28,664 nucleotides of DNA from Sporisorium sorghi (Eukaryota > Basidiomycota > Ustilaginomycetes > Ustilaginales > Ustilaginaceae). The DNA lies in assembly GCA_023212695.1 (NCBI GenBank), contig JALCCG010000266.1, positions 1 to 28,664 of the forward strand, written 5' to 3'. Of the stretch, positions 1-10,292 are shown in pieces (the stretch's first letter is position 1; the number at the start of each line of letters is the position of its first letter). The position numbers were made by a program, and so were the translations under genes. The notes under the pieces are model-generated. The model searched no databases, was not told where the DNA came from, and worked only from the letters and a program-made list of their open reading frames with translations.

Positions 1-10
1 AAAGAAGAAG

Positions 11-43
<33 letters not shown>

Positions 44-79
44 AAAAAAAAAGAAAAAAAAAAAAAAAAAAATAATATA

Positions 80-149
<70 letters not shown>
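1..149. repeat. Long poly(A)-rich low-complexity tract
   Basis: The window opens with almost pure A. There are a few G interruptions in the first 55 bases and a short TA-rich break at about 72-82. An uninterrupted run of 67 A fills 83-149. It lies about 280 nt past the stop codon of the minus-strand KAP104 gene, where the KAP104 sense strand reads T. Such runs are prone to length errors in sequencing and assembly, so the exact length should not be trusted. Confidence 0.95.
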
Positions 150-152
<3 letters not shown>

Positions 153-430
153 GTGCGCATCAAAGAAGCGTTCCCGAGACACCTTCTAGCCGCTCGAGAG
201 GGCTTCATGGCAGCACAGCTATTGTATCAGCCCGCTGTCTGGGGCCTCGACCTCGGCAGCCATCGATCGATACGCATCAATGATGTTCATCAGTTGTTAT
301 TCTTGTAGGGTGATAGTTGCTAGATAGTGATTGTTGAGTGGCAATGCATGCGATGTAGAAAGTGTGGTGTCGCTTTGGGGACGACAAGGGAGACGACGGA
401 TAGAGATGCTGCTGTGGAGGGGTTGAAAAT
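150..430. other. KAP104 3' flank, no gene seen
   Basis: These 281 bases separate the poly(A) tract from the KAP104 stop codon and probably contain the KAP104 3' UTR (minus strand). No ORF with family resemblance, tRNA or repeat is visible. I could not point to a convincing poly(A) signal. Confidence 0.5.
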
Positions 431-3303
431 TTAAAGCCCATATCGATCCGCCAGCCTCTGCACGATGACTGGCGGGAACTGCGCCTTCTGCACCTCCCAC
501 TGCGGCCCGCTCATGTCCCTGAAGCCCGTCAAGATCTTGCGGAACATCTCGTTGAGCTCGGCGCTCGGCGTCGACCACCTCACCACCGCGTTGCAAAAGT
601 AGACAAACCCTTTAGCAGCACCGTTCGGGTTGACCTGGATCATCTCGCACAGCCCGCGGAACGCCGAGTCCTTCTCGTCGTTGTCCTTGATGTCCCACAG
701 CGCCTGGCACCACGATTCGATGAAAACTTCCAGGTGCGGCGCCACCAGCTGCGGCTGCACCAGCCCCAAGCGCCCAATCGTCACAGCCGCATTCTCCGAC
801 AACGACTTGACCGACTTTGTCGACAGCAGCACCGGAACCAGCCGCTGGATCAGCTCGTCGACCCACTGCGTCAACTCCGGGTCCGCTCCGTACTGCAGCG
901 CAATCTCGCCCGCCGCCCACGCCGCATTGTTGCACACGGACACGTTTTCCATCTTGGGCTCCGGCTCGATCTGCCGGATCAGCTCCGGCATGATCGACGC
1001 CAGGAATGGCTTGAGCAGGTCGAAGCACGAGATGGCCAAGTCTCCCAGCAGCGCATACGCCGATTGACGCACCGGCGCCTCGACGTTGGTGATGCAGTGG
1101 CCCAACAGCGGCAGCAGCGACGGTTGCGATCCCGCCACCAGGTCGCGCACCGTCGTATTGAGGCCCTGTGTCAAGCCGCTCAGCAGATCCAATGCGACGA
1201 TGATGAAAGTGCGATCCGGCACGTCTTGCTCCATCGCCGGTTTTTGCGCCTCGGCCTCGGCGGCCGCCAGGTTGTCGTGAATAATGCCGACGCAGCGCTG
1301 GAACACGGGCGGCGAGTACGGCAGGAATCCCGGGCCCACAGCGATCGTGACCGACGACATGCATTCCAACAACGGAATCAGATCCGGATCCGTGTCGTGC
1401 AGTCCTTGCCACTTGGCGATCAATGGCGGCATGACGATCTCGACGTATTCAGGCCGATTCAATGCCGACCCTACCGAATCTGCGAGCGTTCCCAACGCAT
1501 CGTACAAGATGAGCAAATTCTTTTGTTGATACTTGTCAAACGCAAAAACGAGCGTCTTGAGCACCGGTTCCAGGAACGGTTCGAGGTTGCGACCCGCCTC
1601 CTCCTCGAGCGTAGCAAACGCACTGCAGCCCGCCTCTTGAACACGCTTGTTGTTGTCGAGCACCATGTTGAGCAGCCCTTCCATGGCGGGCACAAAGAAT
1701 TGCTGCTGGTGTTCGGGCGTCTCGGCCGCAACGCACCAGCTCGAGTATCGACCCAACGTCCAACACGTGATGGAACGCACCAGCGGTTTCGAGTCCTTGA
1801 GGCTGTTGATGAGGAAAGGCACCAATGTGGGCAGGTGCGGTTGGATGCCGGCGATGCAGCCTTCTGCGATGGCACCGAGCGCGAGGATACCGCACTCTCG
1901 CTGCAGCCAGTCCTCGCTGAAGAGTCGCTCCTTGAGGTAAGGCAGCAAGATCTCGAGCAGCTCGTCGCCGAAATTGACCGCCATCACGTCGAGCGCGGCT
2001 GCCGAACACTTGCGCAGATTCCAGTCCGAGATGCCGTCGTCGTCCTCTTCATCGTCGTCCTCGTCGTCAAAATCGTCCTCGTCATCGTCCTGCGCTTCGA
2101 TGGCGGCGCGCGACTTGCCCGTGCCCGAGGCGCCACCGTTGGTAGCATCGTCGAGGTGCTCGTTCCTATGCGCACCGCCTCCGTAGTGTCGAGGCTTGAT
2201 GTCCTCGGCGCGATCTGGCACGGCTGCATCGTCCTCGTCTCCGCCAAGCATGAGCAGGTCGAGTTCGTTGTACACCATGCCCTTGAGCAGCACGGGCGCC
2301 ACTTTGGAGAGGTATGGGCGCAGCTTGTCCTTGAGCGATGGCTCCTCTGCAAACTGGAGCCAGAACTCGCAGGCTTCCAACGAGACGTCGTCGTCCTTGT
2401 CCTGGGTCGAGTAGAGCATGTATTCGACGACGTTGTCCATCTCGGGGATGAGCTTGTCGGGCCTGACGCCGAGGATGAGCACGAGCGCCTGGCAGACGTA
2501 TCTGCGCACGTTGGCGCTCTCGTCGCTGGCACGCTTGAAGAGCGCGGCGAGGAAGGCGTCGATGTGGTTTTGCAGCGCTGTGGAGCCGATCTGTACGAAT
2601 TGATTGAGACAGTTGAGAGCGTGCATGCGGATGCGCGAGTCGTTGTGCTGCGTCGCTTCGATGAATTTGGGGATGAGGATGTCGATGGGCTTGACGCCGT
2701 TGATGTCGCACATTTCGAGTTCGCGCGGGATGTCTTCGCAGATCTTTGCCAACGAGCTGAAGGCGCCCTCTGCTTCGTCGACGTTCCGGGATGCCATGAG
2801 CTCGCCTAGCTTGGAGAGACCTTCTGGCCAGCCTTGCGGGGTGAGGATGGTCATGAGCATCGAGACGACTTGGGTGGCAGTGCGACGGAGCATGTCCTCT
2901 GGCAAGCTGAGTGCGGGGATGATGGCCTGCTTGACGTACTCGAACGACTCGGGTGAGATGAGATCATTGTGGAAGAGAATGTGGTTCTTGAGGATGAGAC
3001 CTGCTACGGATCTGGTGGCGAGGTCTTCAGTGGTGAGGGATGTCAAGGCGAAGACGCAGTAATTTGCGTAATCTGGGATCTGGCTGACTGTGTCGAGGCG
3101 CTGTTAAGAGGGAAGGTGAAAGACAAGACAGGACAAGTAAAAGGTTAGCGCATGAGTTTGGACTGAAGAGAGAGAGGTGGGTGAAAACTGGCACGCACCT
3201 GAGCGATCCTCTCCTGTACATCCATCTGAGGACTTTGCGAGTCGCGGAAGAGCTGCACAAGCTCTGTGAGCCCTTCCTGGGAAGGCTGCCAATTTGATGT
3301 CAT
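431..3303 (-). CDS. KAP104: Transportin / karyopherin beta-2 (nuclear import receptor)
   Basis: This gene encodes an import receptor that carries PY-NLS cargo such as hnRNP-type RNA-binding proteins through nuclear pores, releasing it on Ran-GTP binding. There are two exons: 3199-3303 (35 codons from ATG) and 431-3100, giving 924 aa, close to the usual 890-920. The N-terminus (NWQPSQEGLTELVQLFRDSQ) matches the first HEAT repeat of transportins, and the second exon resumes with RLDTVSQIPDYANY and then TRSVAGLILKN, the importin-beta N-terminal pattern. HEAT repeats fill the protein. A long Asp/Glu-rich stretch at about residues 373-392, followed by ISDWNLRKCSAAALD, is the acidic H8 loop that in transportins couples Ran-GTP to cargo release; this separates it from importin beta-1. 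The ATG at 3303 is chosen because upstream in-frame sequence has only a TTG. A TATA-like motif lies about 105 nt upstream. Confidence 0.93.
3101..3198 (-). other. KAP104 intron (98 nt)
   Basis: On the minus strand the intron starts GTGCGT and ends TTAACAG, with a GCTAAC branch-site candidate about 40 nt before the acceptor. Removing it joins codon 35 (Gln) to codon 36 (Arg) in phase 0 and restores the conserved transportin N-terminus. Confidence 0.9.
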
Positions 3304-3403
3304 GGTCGAAAGAGTGTGTGACGATGATGGGAGGTGCAACTGCTAGCTGAAGGACGTGGTCGAAATAGAGAGACAGTGCAATCTCGAGTCAATGCTTGAC
3401 GAG

Positions 3404-3411
3404 ATTATATA
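3404..3411 (-). promoter_or_regulatory. Possible TATA box of KAP104
   Basis: On the minus strand this reads TTATATAA within GGTTATATAATC, about 105 nt upstream of the KAP104 ATG. Sequence and distance fit a TATA element, but many fungal housekeeping promoters lack one and no transcription start is known here. Confidence 0.3.
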
Positions 3412-4013
3412 ACCCCTCAAGCTATGATCGACGAGATGGTGATGTGGTGATAAGAGTCGCACGAACGATCGTCTTGCTGCGTACCCTTGACCGAGGTGGG
3501 GAAAGAGCGACCACACAAGTCAGCTGGAATGGTCCGAGCTCGATCTGCAGGCGACAAGGGAGTGTGTCGTTGCCCTAGATGGTGGTGCTAAGGAGACGTG
3601 CGCAGGCAAGACAAGCAGATCGTGTCTTGTGCGCCCGAGCCAGACGCGACCGTAGTGCAGAGAAAGCTGAGTCGAGATCGATTCAACCTGGAGTGGCCGA
3701 GGTGAAGGAGTGAATGAACGAATAGATCGCCGCAGTTCTTCGATCCTAGTGATTGATGATGGTGATGAGAAGAGAAAGTCAAAGAGCCGAGCGACGATCA
3801 AAATGTGAATGTGACGAGAAGAAATCCAAAATTATTTCCCTCAAAATCTGTCAATCTCGAAAGAAACACTCCAGAATTTACGGAAAATAAAAAATTAAAG
3901 CAGAAAAAAAGGAGACGGGAAAGAGCGAATCGCTGGCGTGGTGGGACTGCATGTGTGTGTCTGTGTCGCTCGTGCTCGAGCGTGTGCGAAAGGAAGGACC
4001 TTCCAGCAAACCC

Positions 4014-4060
4014 TTCTTTTTTTTTTTTTTTTTTTTTTTTTTTTCTTTTTTTTCTTTTTC
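4014..4060. repeat. Poly(T) tract with C interruptions
   Basis: A pure run of 28 T (4017-4044) is followed by two shorter T runs separated by single C. On the sense strand of the flanking minus-strand genes it reads poly(A), about 715 nt upstream of the KAP104 ATG and 550 nt downstream of the MRN1-like stop. Confidence 0.95.
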
Positions 4061-4593
4061 AGTCGATTTTCGCTGCTGCGGGGGTCCGAGCCTAACTTAT
4101 CTTTTGTTGTTCTTCTTCGTACGATATAGAGAGAGACACTGACACGTCGATCAATAATTCTAAACTGCCATTGCGATATCCACACTCAGTCTCGTGCAAG
4201 GACCGCTTCCGTCGTTCATTCACTCATTCAATGCCGGTCCTCCACGTAGCGCTATCATCTCACCTCCTCCTTTCCTCTTCTTCTTGAGTCAAAAGAATAT
4301 GAGCATTGCAGAAGTCTTAGCATTCGCGGCCACGTGCAAGCTCAAAGTCAAAGTGGTCTTCTTCGCACCTCGGGCGACAGGGTTTGCAGCACGAGCTCGA
4401 GATCGACTTTCCACAAGCTTGTTCGTGAGCAAAACGGTCATGTGGGTTCTTCCGGCGTGTGCACTGATCAGATCATTTGCATTCAAAGCCCAAGTGTAGG
4501 CAGAGGGAGAGTCACGCTGCTGGCGAACCTCCCTCCAAGTCTAGCAACAGAAAAGGTATCAAAAAGGGGGCAAGGTCGCTTGGCATGTCTCGT

Positions 4594-6747
4594 TCACTCT
4601 GTCAAGCCTTCTTCCTGAGACGACTTGGCAGCTGCTGCCGCTGCTGCTGCTGCTGCTGTCGCTGGCGTGGTGCTCGCGTCGCCTGCAACCGAGCTCAGAT
4701 CCTGCACCGACTCGCTCGCCGTCACCATGGTCTCGTCTCCCTGGTTCTGCAGCGTCGACGCGTTGGGCGACAGCGAGCCGCTCGCTTTCCTTGCGCCATC
4801 CATATGACCCGCGCCACCGTTGTTGGCCAGACTGCGCGGCGGGTTGCCGCATCGATCTTTGCCGTACGAAATCTTGGCGTTCTGGTAGTCCGGATGGCTC
4901 TTCATCCCCTCGATGCACTTGATCGCCGACTGGATGTTGGTGAAGTTGGCAAAGGCGCAGTTCTTTTCGCGCAGGCTGTTGACCGTCTCGATCTCGCCAT
5001 ACTGCGAGAAATCGTTGCGGATCTTCTCTTCCGTCAACAAGTCCGGGTCGTCAATGTTGCCAATGTACACGTTGCGCGAGCCACCCGCCTGCACCGCAAA
5101 CTGGATCGCAGGGCTCAAGGGCCCCGAGTGCTTGCCCCATCCGATCTTGAGCCGGCGATTGTGGATCATGATGCCCGAGTACGACGCCAGGTGGAAGAAC
5201 GCCAGCGCCGCATTCGGGTCGACAAACGTCACGAAGGCAATGTGCTTTTCGGGAATGAAGCGGATGTTTTGCAGGATGCCGCCCCGGATGTGGTTGCAGA
5301 TCTCGGCCGTGGTCGTCTCTGGGTGGATGTTGCCCAGGTAGATGGTGCGATTGCCGAGCTGCTCCAGCGCGGTAGCATTGGCGCCCATCATGGCAGCAGC
5401 AGGGCCAAACACCGAGCTGGCAGGCGAACGTCCGTTGTCAGCAGCAGAGGCGCCCGCTCCAGCAAATGCGGCGGTGGGGTATCCGAGCGAAGCGGCCGCA
5501 GCCAGACCCATGGCGGCAGCTTGGTTGTTGTGCGCCTGGTTCTGCTGCTGACTCTTGGGCACGTAGGCACAGCGGTCCTTGCCGTAGCTCACCCTCCTGC
5601 CCGCCCACGCTGGCTCGGTGGCGAGCGTGGTGACCACCTTGATCGCCGTCTGGATCGAGAGGAAGTGGATGAAGCCGATGTTCTTGTCGCGCACAATCTT
5701 GACCTGATCGATGGGACCAAAGCGCGAAAGGTCGTCTCGGAGCGACTGTTCGGAAGCGCTCTCGTCGAGCTGCCCGACGTAGACGTTTCGCGAGGCCTGG
5801 TTCTGCTGCACGGCCATCAACACGGCGGGATGGCACTGCGACGGCTTGCCCCAGCCGATCTTGAGCTCCTGGTTGTGAAGCGAGACTTTCTTGACGCAGG
5901 CATCAGCGTGGAAGGCGGTGGCGGTGGAGCCGTCGAGGAAGGAGATGAAGGCGCAGTTCTTCTCGGGGAGGATGCGCACATTTTCGATGGGACCAAACTT
6001 GACGAGATTGAGCAATTCATCGACCGAGGCGTCGGCAGGCAGGTTGCCGACGTAGACGGTTCGATTGAGCGGGTTGATCTGGCGAGGCATGGCGGAAAGC
6101 ACGCCCACGTTGGGAACAAAGCCGGCGGGCGTGTTGGCAAAGTTGGCGGCAGCAAAGTTGGGGAACATGGCGGTGGCGGGGTTGAGCGGAGCGCCATTGG
6201 ACATGAGGAAGGGCGCCGAGCCAGTGGCATCAAAGGTCTGGGCATTCTGAGCGCCCATCAAGCCGGCGTGACCGAGGTTGCCGGAAAAGGAGCGTGTGCC
6301 GTTGGTGCCGTTGCCTGGAGGCTGGAGACCCGCAGCTCCAGCAAAAGGCTGTGCTTGCGGGTGTGGTGCAGCGCCATTGCCAATGAAGGCGCCCTGTGCA
6401 TGTGTAGATGCGGCTGGGATGGTGGGGTAGGCGCCAAGGCCAGCTGCGGAAGAGTTGACGAAGTTTTGCTGTGCGAGGCTGGGGATGTTGCCCTCGGAGA
6501 CGAAGCGAGCCTTTTTCGCACCGGCATCTGGCATCTGGGCGTTGGGGATGGAAGAAGCGAGGTGGCCAAGATTGGCGGCATGCGCGTCGTAGGATTGGGA
6601 GGGAGCGCGCTTCATCACTTGGAGCGGATCGAGTGCGTAGCCTGGCACGGGAGCGGCGTTGGATTGGTTGGTGTTGGAAAAGCCGTTGGTGGCGGCAAAG
6701 GTGTTGGGAGCAGGTAGGTTGTTGTTGTTGTTGTTCTCCTCGTGCAT
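4594..6747 (-). CDS. MRN1: Four-RRM RNA-binding protein, MRN1 / fission-yeast Nrd1 family
   Basis: This single-exon gene encodes a 717-aa protein with four RNA-recognition motifs in two pairs: about 228-302, 320-393, 466-541 and 558-633. RNP2-like strands (TVYVGNL, NVYVGQL, TIYLGNI, NVYIGNI) and RNP1-like strands (CAFISF, IGFIHF, IAFVTF, CAFANF) are present. The first member of each pair ends in KIGWGK and the second in SYGKDRC, an alternation typical of budding-yeast Mrn1 and fission-yeast Nrd1. Those proteins bind mRNAs post-transcriptionally; fission-yeast Nrd1 represses sexual differentiation and stabilises the cdc4 myosin light-chain mRNA. It is unrelated to budding-yeast NRD1. The first 225 residues are low-complexity (Asn run at 5-10, Ala/Asn/Gln-rich) and the C-terminus has a poly-Ala run, suggesting disordered tails. 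The ATG at 6747 lies just after a GAC triplet repeat. Family is secure; exact orthology is inferred. Confidence 0.88.
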   Translation of the reverse strand: MHEENNNNNNLPAPNTFAATNGFSNTNQSNAAPVPGYALDPLQVMKRAPSQSYDAHAANLGHLASSIPNAQMPDAGAKKARFVSEGNIPSLAQQNFVNSSAAGLGAYPTIPAASTHAQGAFIGNGAAPHPQAQPFAGAAGLQPPGNGTNGTRSFSGNLGHAGLMGAQNAQTFDATGSAPFLMSNGAPLNPATAMFPNFAAANFANTPAGFVPNVGVLSAMPRQINPLNRTVYVGNLPADASVDELLNLVKFGPIENVRILPEKNCAFISFLDGSTATAFHADACVKKVSLHNQELKIGWGKPSQCHPAVLMAVQQNQASRNVYVGQLDESASEQSLRDDLSRFGPIDQVKIVRDKNIGFIHFLSIQTAIKVVTTLATEPAWAGRRVSYGKDRCAYVPKSQQQNQAHNNQAAAMGLAAAASLGYPTAAFAGAGASAADNGRSPASSVFGPAAAMMGANATALEQLGNRTIYLGNIHPETTTAEICNHIRGGILQNIRFIPEKHIAFVTFVDPNAALAFFHLASYSGIMIHNRRLKIGWGKHSGPLSPAIQFAVQAGGSRNVYIGNIDDPDLLTEEKIRNDFSQYGEIETVNSLREKNCAFANFTNIQSAIKCIEGMKSHPDYQNAKISYGKDRCGNPPRSLANNGGAGHMDGARKASGSLSPNASTLQNQGDETMVTASESVQDLSSVAGDASTTPATAAAAAAAAAAKSSQEEGLTE

Positions 6748-7264
6748 GACCGTCGTCGTCGTCGTCGAGTGTGGAGCGAGATTGTGCTCTGAATGATCTA
6801 TGCGGATCGTGGCGACACTGGAAGCGGAAGAGATGCGGATCTAATCAACTTTAAAGATGATGACGTCGGGACCAAGTTGGACGCTTGCGGAAGGCGACGA
6901 TGGGTGCTCAGCGGTATCCTGCGCGAGCGTATCGAAGTGGAAGACAAAGTCGCTTGTAAATGGAGATGGACTCGTGTTGTTGGTCGTGGAAAGCAAAACG
7001 AGAATCTTGAAGCAATATAAGAGGCAAAAGACCGGCCGCTCGAAGGGAACCAAGTGGTGCGCGGAGCCAAAGCAGCGGAACAAAAGATGGCTGCAACTGC
7101 AACTGAATCGAAGAAGGAAAGTAGGAAGAAAGCAGATGCAACGATGAACGATGGATCTGGATAGGGACAGAAGGAGGTCAAGGTAAAGGGAGAGAAAGTG
7201 AGAAAGTGAGATGAGCAGGAAGATGGTCGGAGCGGGGAATGAGGGCGACACGAAAGAGGCACTG

Positions 7265-7266
<2 letters not shown>

Positions 7267-7298
<32 letters not shown>
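7267..7298. repeat. Tetranucleotide microsatellite (CCAG)8
   Basis: Eight perfect CCAG units, then one diverged TCAG. It lies about 520 nt upstream of the MRN1-like ATG and reads CTGG on that gene's sense strand. Confidence 0.95.
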
Positions 7299-7304
<6 letters not shown>

Positions 7305-7549
7305 CTGAAACGAAGCACAAAGCACAGACAGCGACAGCGACAGCAACAGCGATTGAGCCAACACTCAGACTCACACAGCGCCAAAATCGAACGGCCCGTG
7401 GTTGCTGCTGCTGCTGCTGCGCGCTGCGCGACACTTACACAGCCGAGGCGACACACGCAACACGCTCCGCTGCCCATTGTGATGTCTCGCTGCTCTTGCT
7501 CACTTCTGCGCGAACCTCGCCGTGCTTGCCAGAGTTGCATTGGCACAAC

Positions 7550-7585
<36 letters not shown>
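7550..7585. repeat. Trinucleotide microsatellite (CAT)12
   Basis: Twelve perfect CAT units. On the minus strand, the sense strand of the MRN1-like gene about 800 nt downstream, this is twelve consecutive ATG triplets, so if transcribed in the leader it would supply tandem upstream start codons. Confidence 0.95.
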
Positions 7586-7587
<2 letters not shown>

Positions 7588-7938
7588 CTGCGAGCTTGAG
7601 TTACATTTTGGCTGGTCAAAAAGAGGCGGTGCATCGCTGCAACCTTTTGACGGTGAATATCCCGATCAGCTACTTCCCGTCTTCACTGGATCGGCGATCC
7701 ATGAGCTTGAACCCCCGCATTCGAAGTGTCGGCTGCAAAATTCATGTGAAATCAAACCCGGCCTGGTCGTCTGCTTGTTTGTCACACTCTCCCGTCGACT
7801 CAATACTCACACTCATTCCGGTCTTCTCTCCTTAGCTTCAAAGAATGGATGGAATGGAAAGGCACTGTTTTGTGATTAACAAGAAAGACATGAAGGATCA
7901 TGATCCGAGCTAGGCGTTGCACCGAGTCGTACGTTTCT

Positions 7939-8973
7939 TCACTCGTCGGATCGAGTGTCACCGAGCTTGAAATCGCCCGACTTGGCAGCCTCGATGTAGC
8001 CCTTGACCTTTTCGTAGATGGTGAACACCACGGCCTGACCGGGAGCCACACGCGCTACACGAGGCGTGATGCCCTTCCAGAACGCGCTCGCACCTTCCTG
8101 TGCAAACATGTCCTTGGCCACCTTGACCACACGGCTGATGGCGGTCTCGCCTTCCACCTTGGAAGCACGCTGGATACGCGTCTTGATCGTGTCGATGGGC
8201 GCATTCGAGAACGGTCCCAGCGCACCCGAGATGAGTCCGATCACGGCCGTCTCGTACGAGGGCAGTTCGGTGGTGCCGTGGAAGCGCTGGGCGGCGCTCT
8301 TGAGCTCCTGGTAGGCGGTGAAGTTGGCGGCCTGGTTGGTGGCCTGTCGTGCTGCCGTGAGCGCAACACCACGGTAGAGCGTCATGAACCCTTCCTCGCG
8401 GATAATGGTGTACAGCGCGTGTGCAGCGTTGCGGTAGCGAGGCACCTCGAGCGGATCGGCAAGCGAGTGCTGCTGCGCCTGCAGACGGATCTTGACCACC
8501 TCCATGGGGTTGACCACGGCCACGGCCTCGGTGGTACCAGCACCCAGACCGGCGAGGAAGATGCCCTGCGCCGACGTCTTGCCCGTGTTCTTGTCCGCCA
8601 GAGCCGCCTTGTACTGCTCGAAACTCATGAATCGGATCGCCATCTTGGGCACGATACCCGCCACAACGGCACCCAGTCCCTTGTACAGGCCCAGCGGCGT
8701 CTCGCGCTTGATAATGTGCGCACCAGTGGCGATGAAGCCACGCGGCTTTTCACCGGCTTTCTTGCCTCGACGAGAAAGCTGCATGCGCACCTTGATCGTA
8801 TCCAGAGCTGCAGAGCAGGGCAAGAGATCGCAATGTCAGCTGATGCTCGTTTGTCTACCAAGGTGAATGCGAGCGAGCTACTTACGATGACAGGTACATG
8901 CTTCCGCAAAACCTGCAATACCACCAGCGATCAGGTGGGTGGAGGGAGCCACCTGCTTGTCGGATTTCGACAT
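7939..8973 (-). CDS. SFC1: Mitochondrial succinate-fumarate carrier
   Basis: This inner-membrane mitochondrial carrier exchanges cytosolic succinate for matrix fumarate, linking the glyoxylate cycle to gluconeogenesis during growth on two-carbon sources. The two exons are 8886-8973 and 7939-8807, giving 318 aa, the normal carrier size. All three tandem carrier repeats keep the Px[DE]xx[KR] signature: HPLDTIKVR (29-), NPMEVVKIR (129-) and APIDTIKTR (232-). The segments KGLGAVV.GI.PKMAIRF, LTAARQATNQAANF and KGITPRV.RVAPGQAV are diagnostic of yeast Sfc1/Acr1 and separate it from citrate or ADP/ATP carriers. The intron splits the Pro codon of the first signature, so the continuous ORF starting at 8823 is not the true N-terminus. 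The ATG at 8973 has A at -3. In yeast the gene is glucose-repressed; regulation here is unknown. Confidence 0.94.
8808..8885 (-). other. SFC1 intron (78 nt)
   Basis: On the minus strand it begins GTAAGTAG and ends CTCTGCAG, with a GCTGAC branch-site candidate about 30 nt before the acceptor. Splicing after the first base of codon 30 makes CCT (Pro) in the HPLD motif, as expected for the family. Confidence 0.93.
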
Positions 8974-10137
8974 TTTGAGTATATGCGAGCCTTGTGTTTG
9001 TGGGTATGGGTGTGCCTGATGCTGTCTTGAGGAATGTCAGATGTTGTTTGACGATGGAATCGGTGCTGCTGGCTTTCGCGATGCTATCGTGGATGGATGC
9101 CAGGTGTAGACTAAAGTTTTGACAGCAAGGTTGAGGGAGGAGCAGGAGGATTCGAGGAGAAGATGGGGGAAAGGTCGTAACTTACGACCGGGTAAGTTGA
9201 GGTATAAGAAGGCTGTTGCTGCTGTTGCTGCTGCTGCATCAAAGGTGCGGGGCTGCTCCGCTGAACGCTTGGATCGAGACTTGTCCTTTTTCTGCACTCG
9301 GACAACGGCTGCTGCAGACGCCGTTGTGCCGGCTGGATTCGGTTTGATTGAGAGGTGGAGAAACTGAGAAAAGGCAGCTTTTCCACAGCCATCCCCCTCG
9401 CGAAGACGAAATTTCAGCCCAAAGGGGGCCCCGACGAGGAGCTTGCTGCTGTGCCCGTCACTCTTGACTTGGATCGGCGCTTGGCAATCAATCACAATGG
9501 GTTGCAGCGTTTCTTCTTGTCGTTCTTGTTCTCGTTCTTCTTGTTCCGGCCAGGGATTCGGTGATTCAGCCGGGCGACGTTGAAAGAGACAGCGAGCAAA
9601 ATCAAGCAATCCCTTGTCTCAAGCTCTTCTTCCGTTTGCTCGCTCGTGTTTGCCAAAAGTAGATGACCATTTTCTCACAGCACCTTTGCTACAAGAGACC
9701 AGCGAAGCACCAGCAACATTGATGGCGTCAAGCCGAACAGCAGTCGATTCATCAACGAGTTGGGAAGCACAGCTTTGCGTTGCGGCATCGTCGCACATGA
9801 GACGCCCGATTCTAGTCTGAGATCGCATCCGGCTTTCACGAGCTCTCTTTGCGGTAAGACCCTTTTTGCAGACCATGCAACGTGACGCAGACAACTTGTG
9901 AAATCCCACCAACACCTCTCAGCATGATCAAGCCGGTATTACTGTACTTCCGGTCCTCACACACACCACAGTGAATGGGAAAGCATCTGGGCTATAGCCA
10001 TGATTCGAGGTCCAACGTCAAGATTGCGGGGAAGCGACCAGCACAATGGAGCCGCCATTTCGAGGTTACAGTAGGCGGAGGCACCGGATGTTGATCGAAA
10101 CAACCGACGACCCACAAAGCCAGCGGCGCGTCCTTTT

Positions 10138-10138
<1 letters not shown>

Positions 10139-10187
<49 letters not shown>
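10139..10187. repeat. Poly(T) run of 49
   Basis: A pure homopolymer of 49 T as given, about 1.17 kb upstream of SFC1 and 1.57 kb upstream of the protease gene. No convincing target-site duplication flanks it. The true length may differ because of polymerase slippage. Confidence 0.95.
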
Positions 10188-10188
<1 letters not shown>

Positions 10189-10225
10189 GTCCGGAAAGGC
10201 CCCCCATCCCAATTGTCTTTGTAGC

Positions 10226-10291
10226 CGCTTCGTCCGGCGTATCGAATCGGCCGGGTGAATTGCTTGAAAAATTCACCGGGCGTCCGAAGCG
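10226..10291. repeat. Imperfect inverted repeat (long hairpin)
   Basis: An inner 8-bp stem pairs GGTGAATT (10254-10261) with AATTCACC (10270-10277) around an 8-nt loop. An outer 7-bp stem pairs CGCTTCG (10226-10232) with CGAAGCG (10285-10291). The intervening sequence is asymmetric, giving an internal bulge. Function is unknown. Confidence 0.5.
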
Positions 10292-10292
10292 C

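Larger units (their letters stand above)
3304..4593. other. Intergenic: KAP104 promoter and MRN1-like 3' flank
   Basis: These 1,290 bases lie between two minus-strand genes. The left part should hold the KAP104 promoter and leader, and the right part the 3' UTR of the RRM gene. A T-rich run occupies 4014-4060. ORFs here are short, rich in Phe or Lys from the homopolymer, and have no recognisable domain. I see no tRNA or mobile element. Confidence 0.55.
6748..7938. other. Intergenic: MRN1-like promoter/leader and SFC1 3' flank
   Basis: These 1,191 bases separate the MRN1-like start from the SFC1 stop, both on the minus strand. The stretch is rich in microsatellites: a GTC/GAC triplet run next to the MRN1-like ATG (about 6751-6767), eight CCAG units (7267-7298), six TGC units (7403-7420) and twelve CAT units (7550-7585). 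Several ORFs cross the repeats but none resembles a known protein. Confidence 0.55.

Noticed and set aside
734..2809. Open frame of 691 codons on the plus strand
   Set aside because: It is antisense to the transportin gene; its composition is a mirror of biased codon use and no family is recognisable.
4477..6717. Open frame of 746 codons on the plus strand
   Set aside because: It lies entirely antisense to the four-RRM gene, is rich in Arg, Val and Gly from the complement of GC-biased codons, and shows no domain. The sense frame has four clear RRMs.
10130..10195. T49 run as the poly(A) tail of a retroposed element
   Set aside because: No element body, reverse-transcriptase ORF or target-site duplication of useful length is visible on either side.
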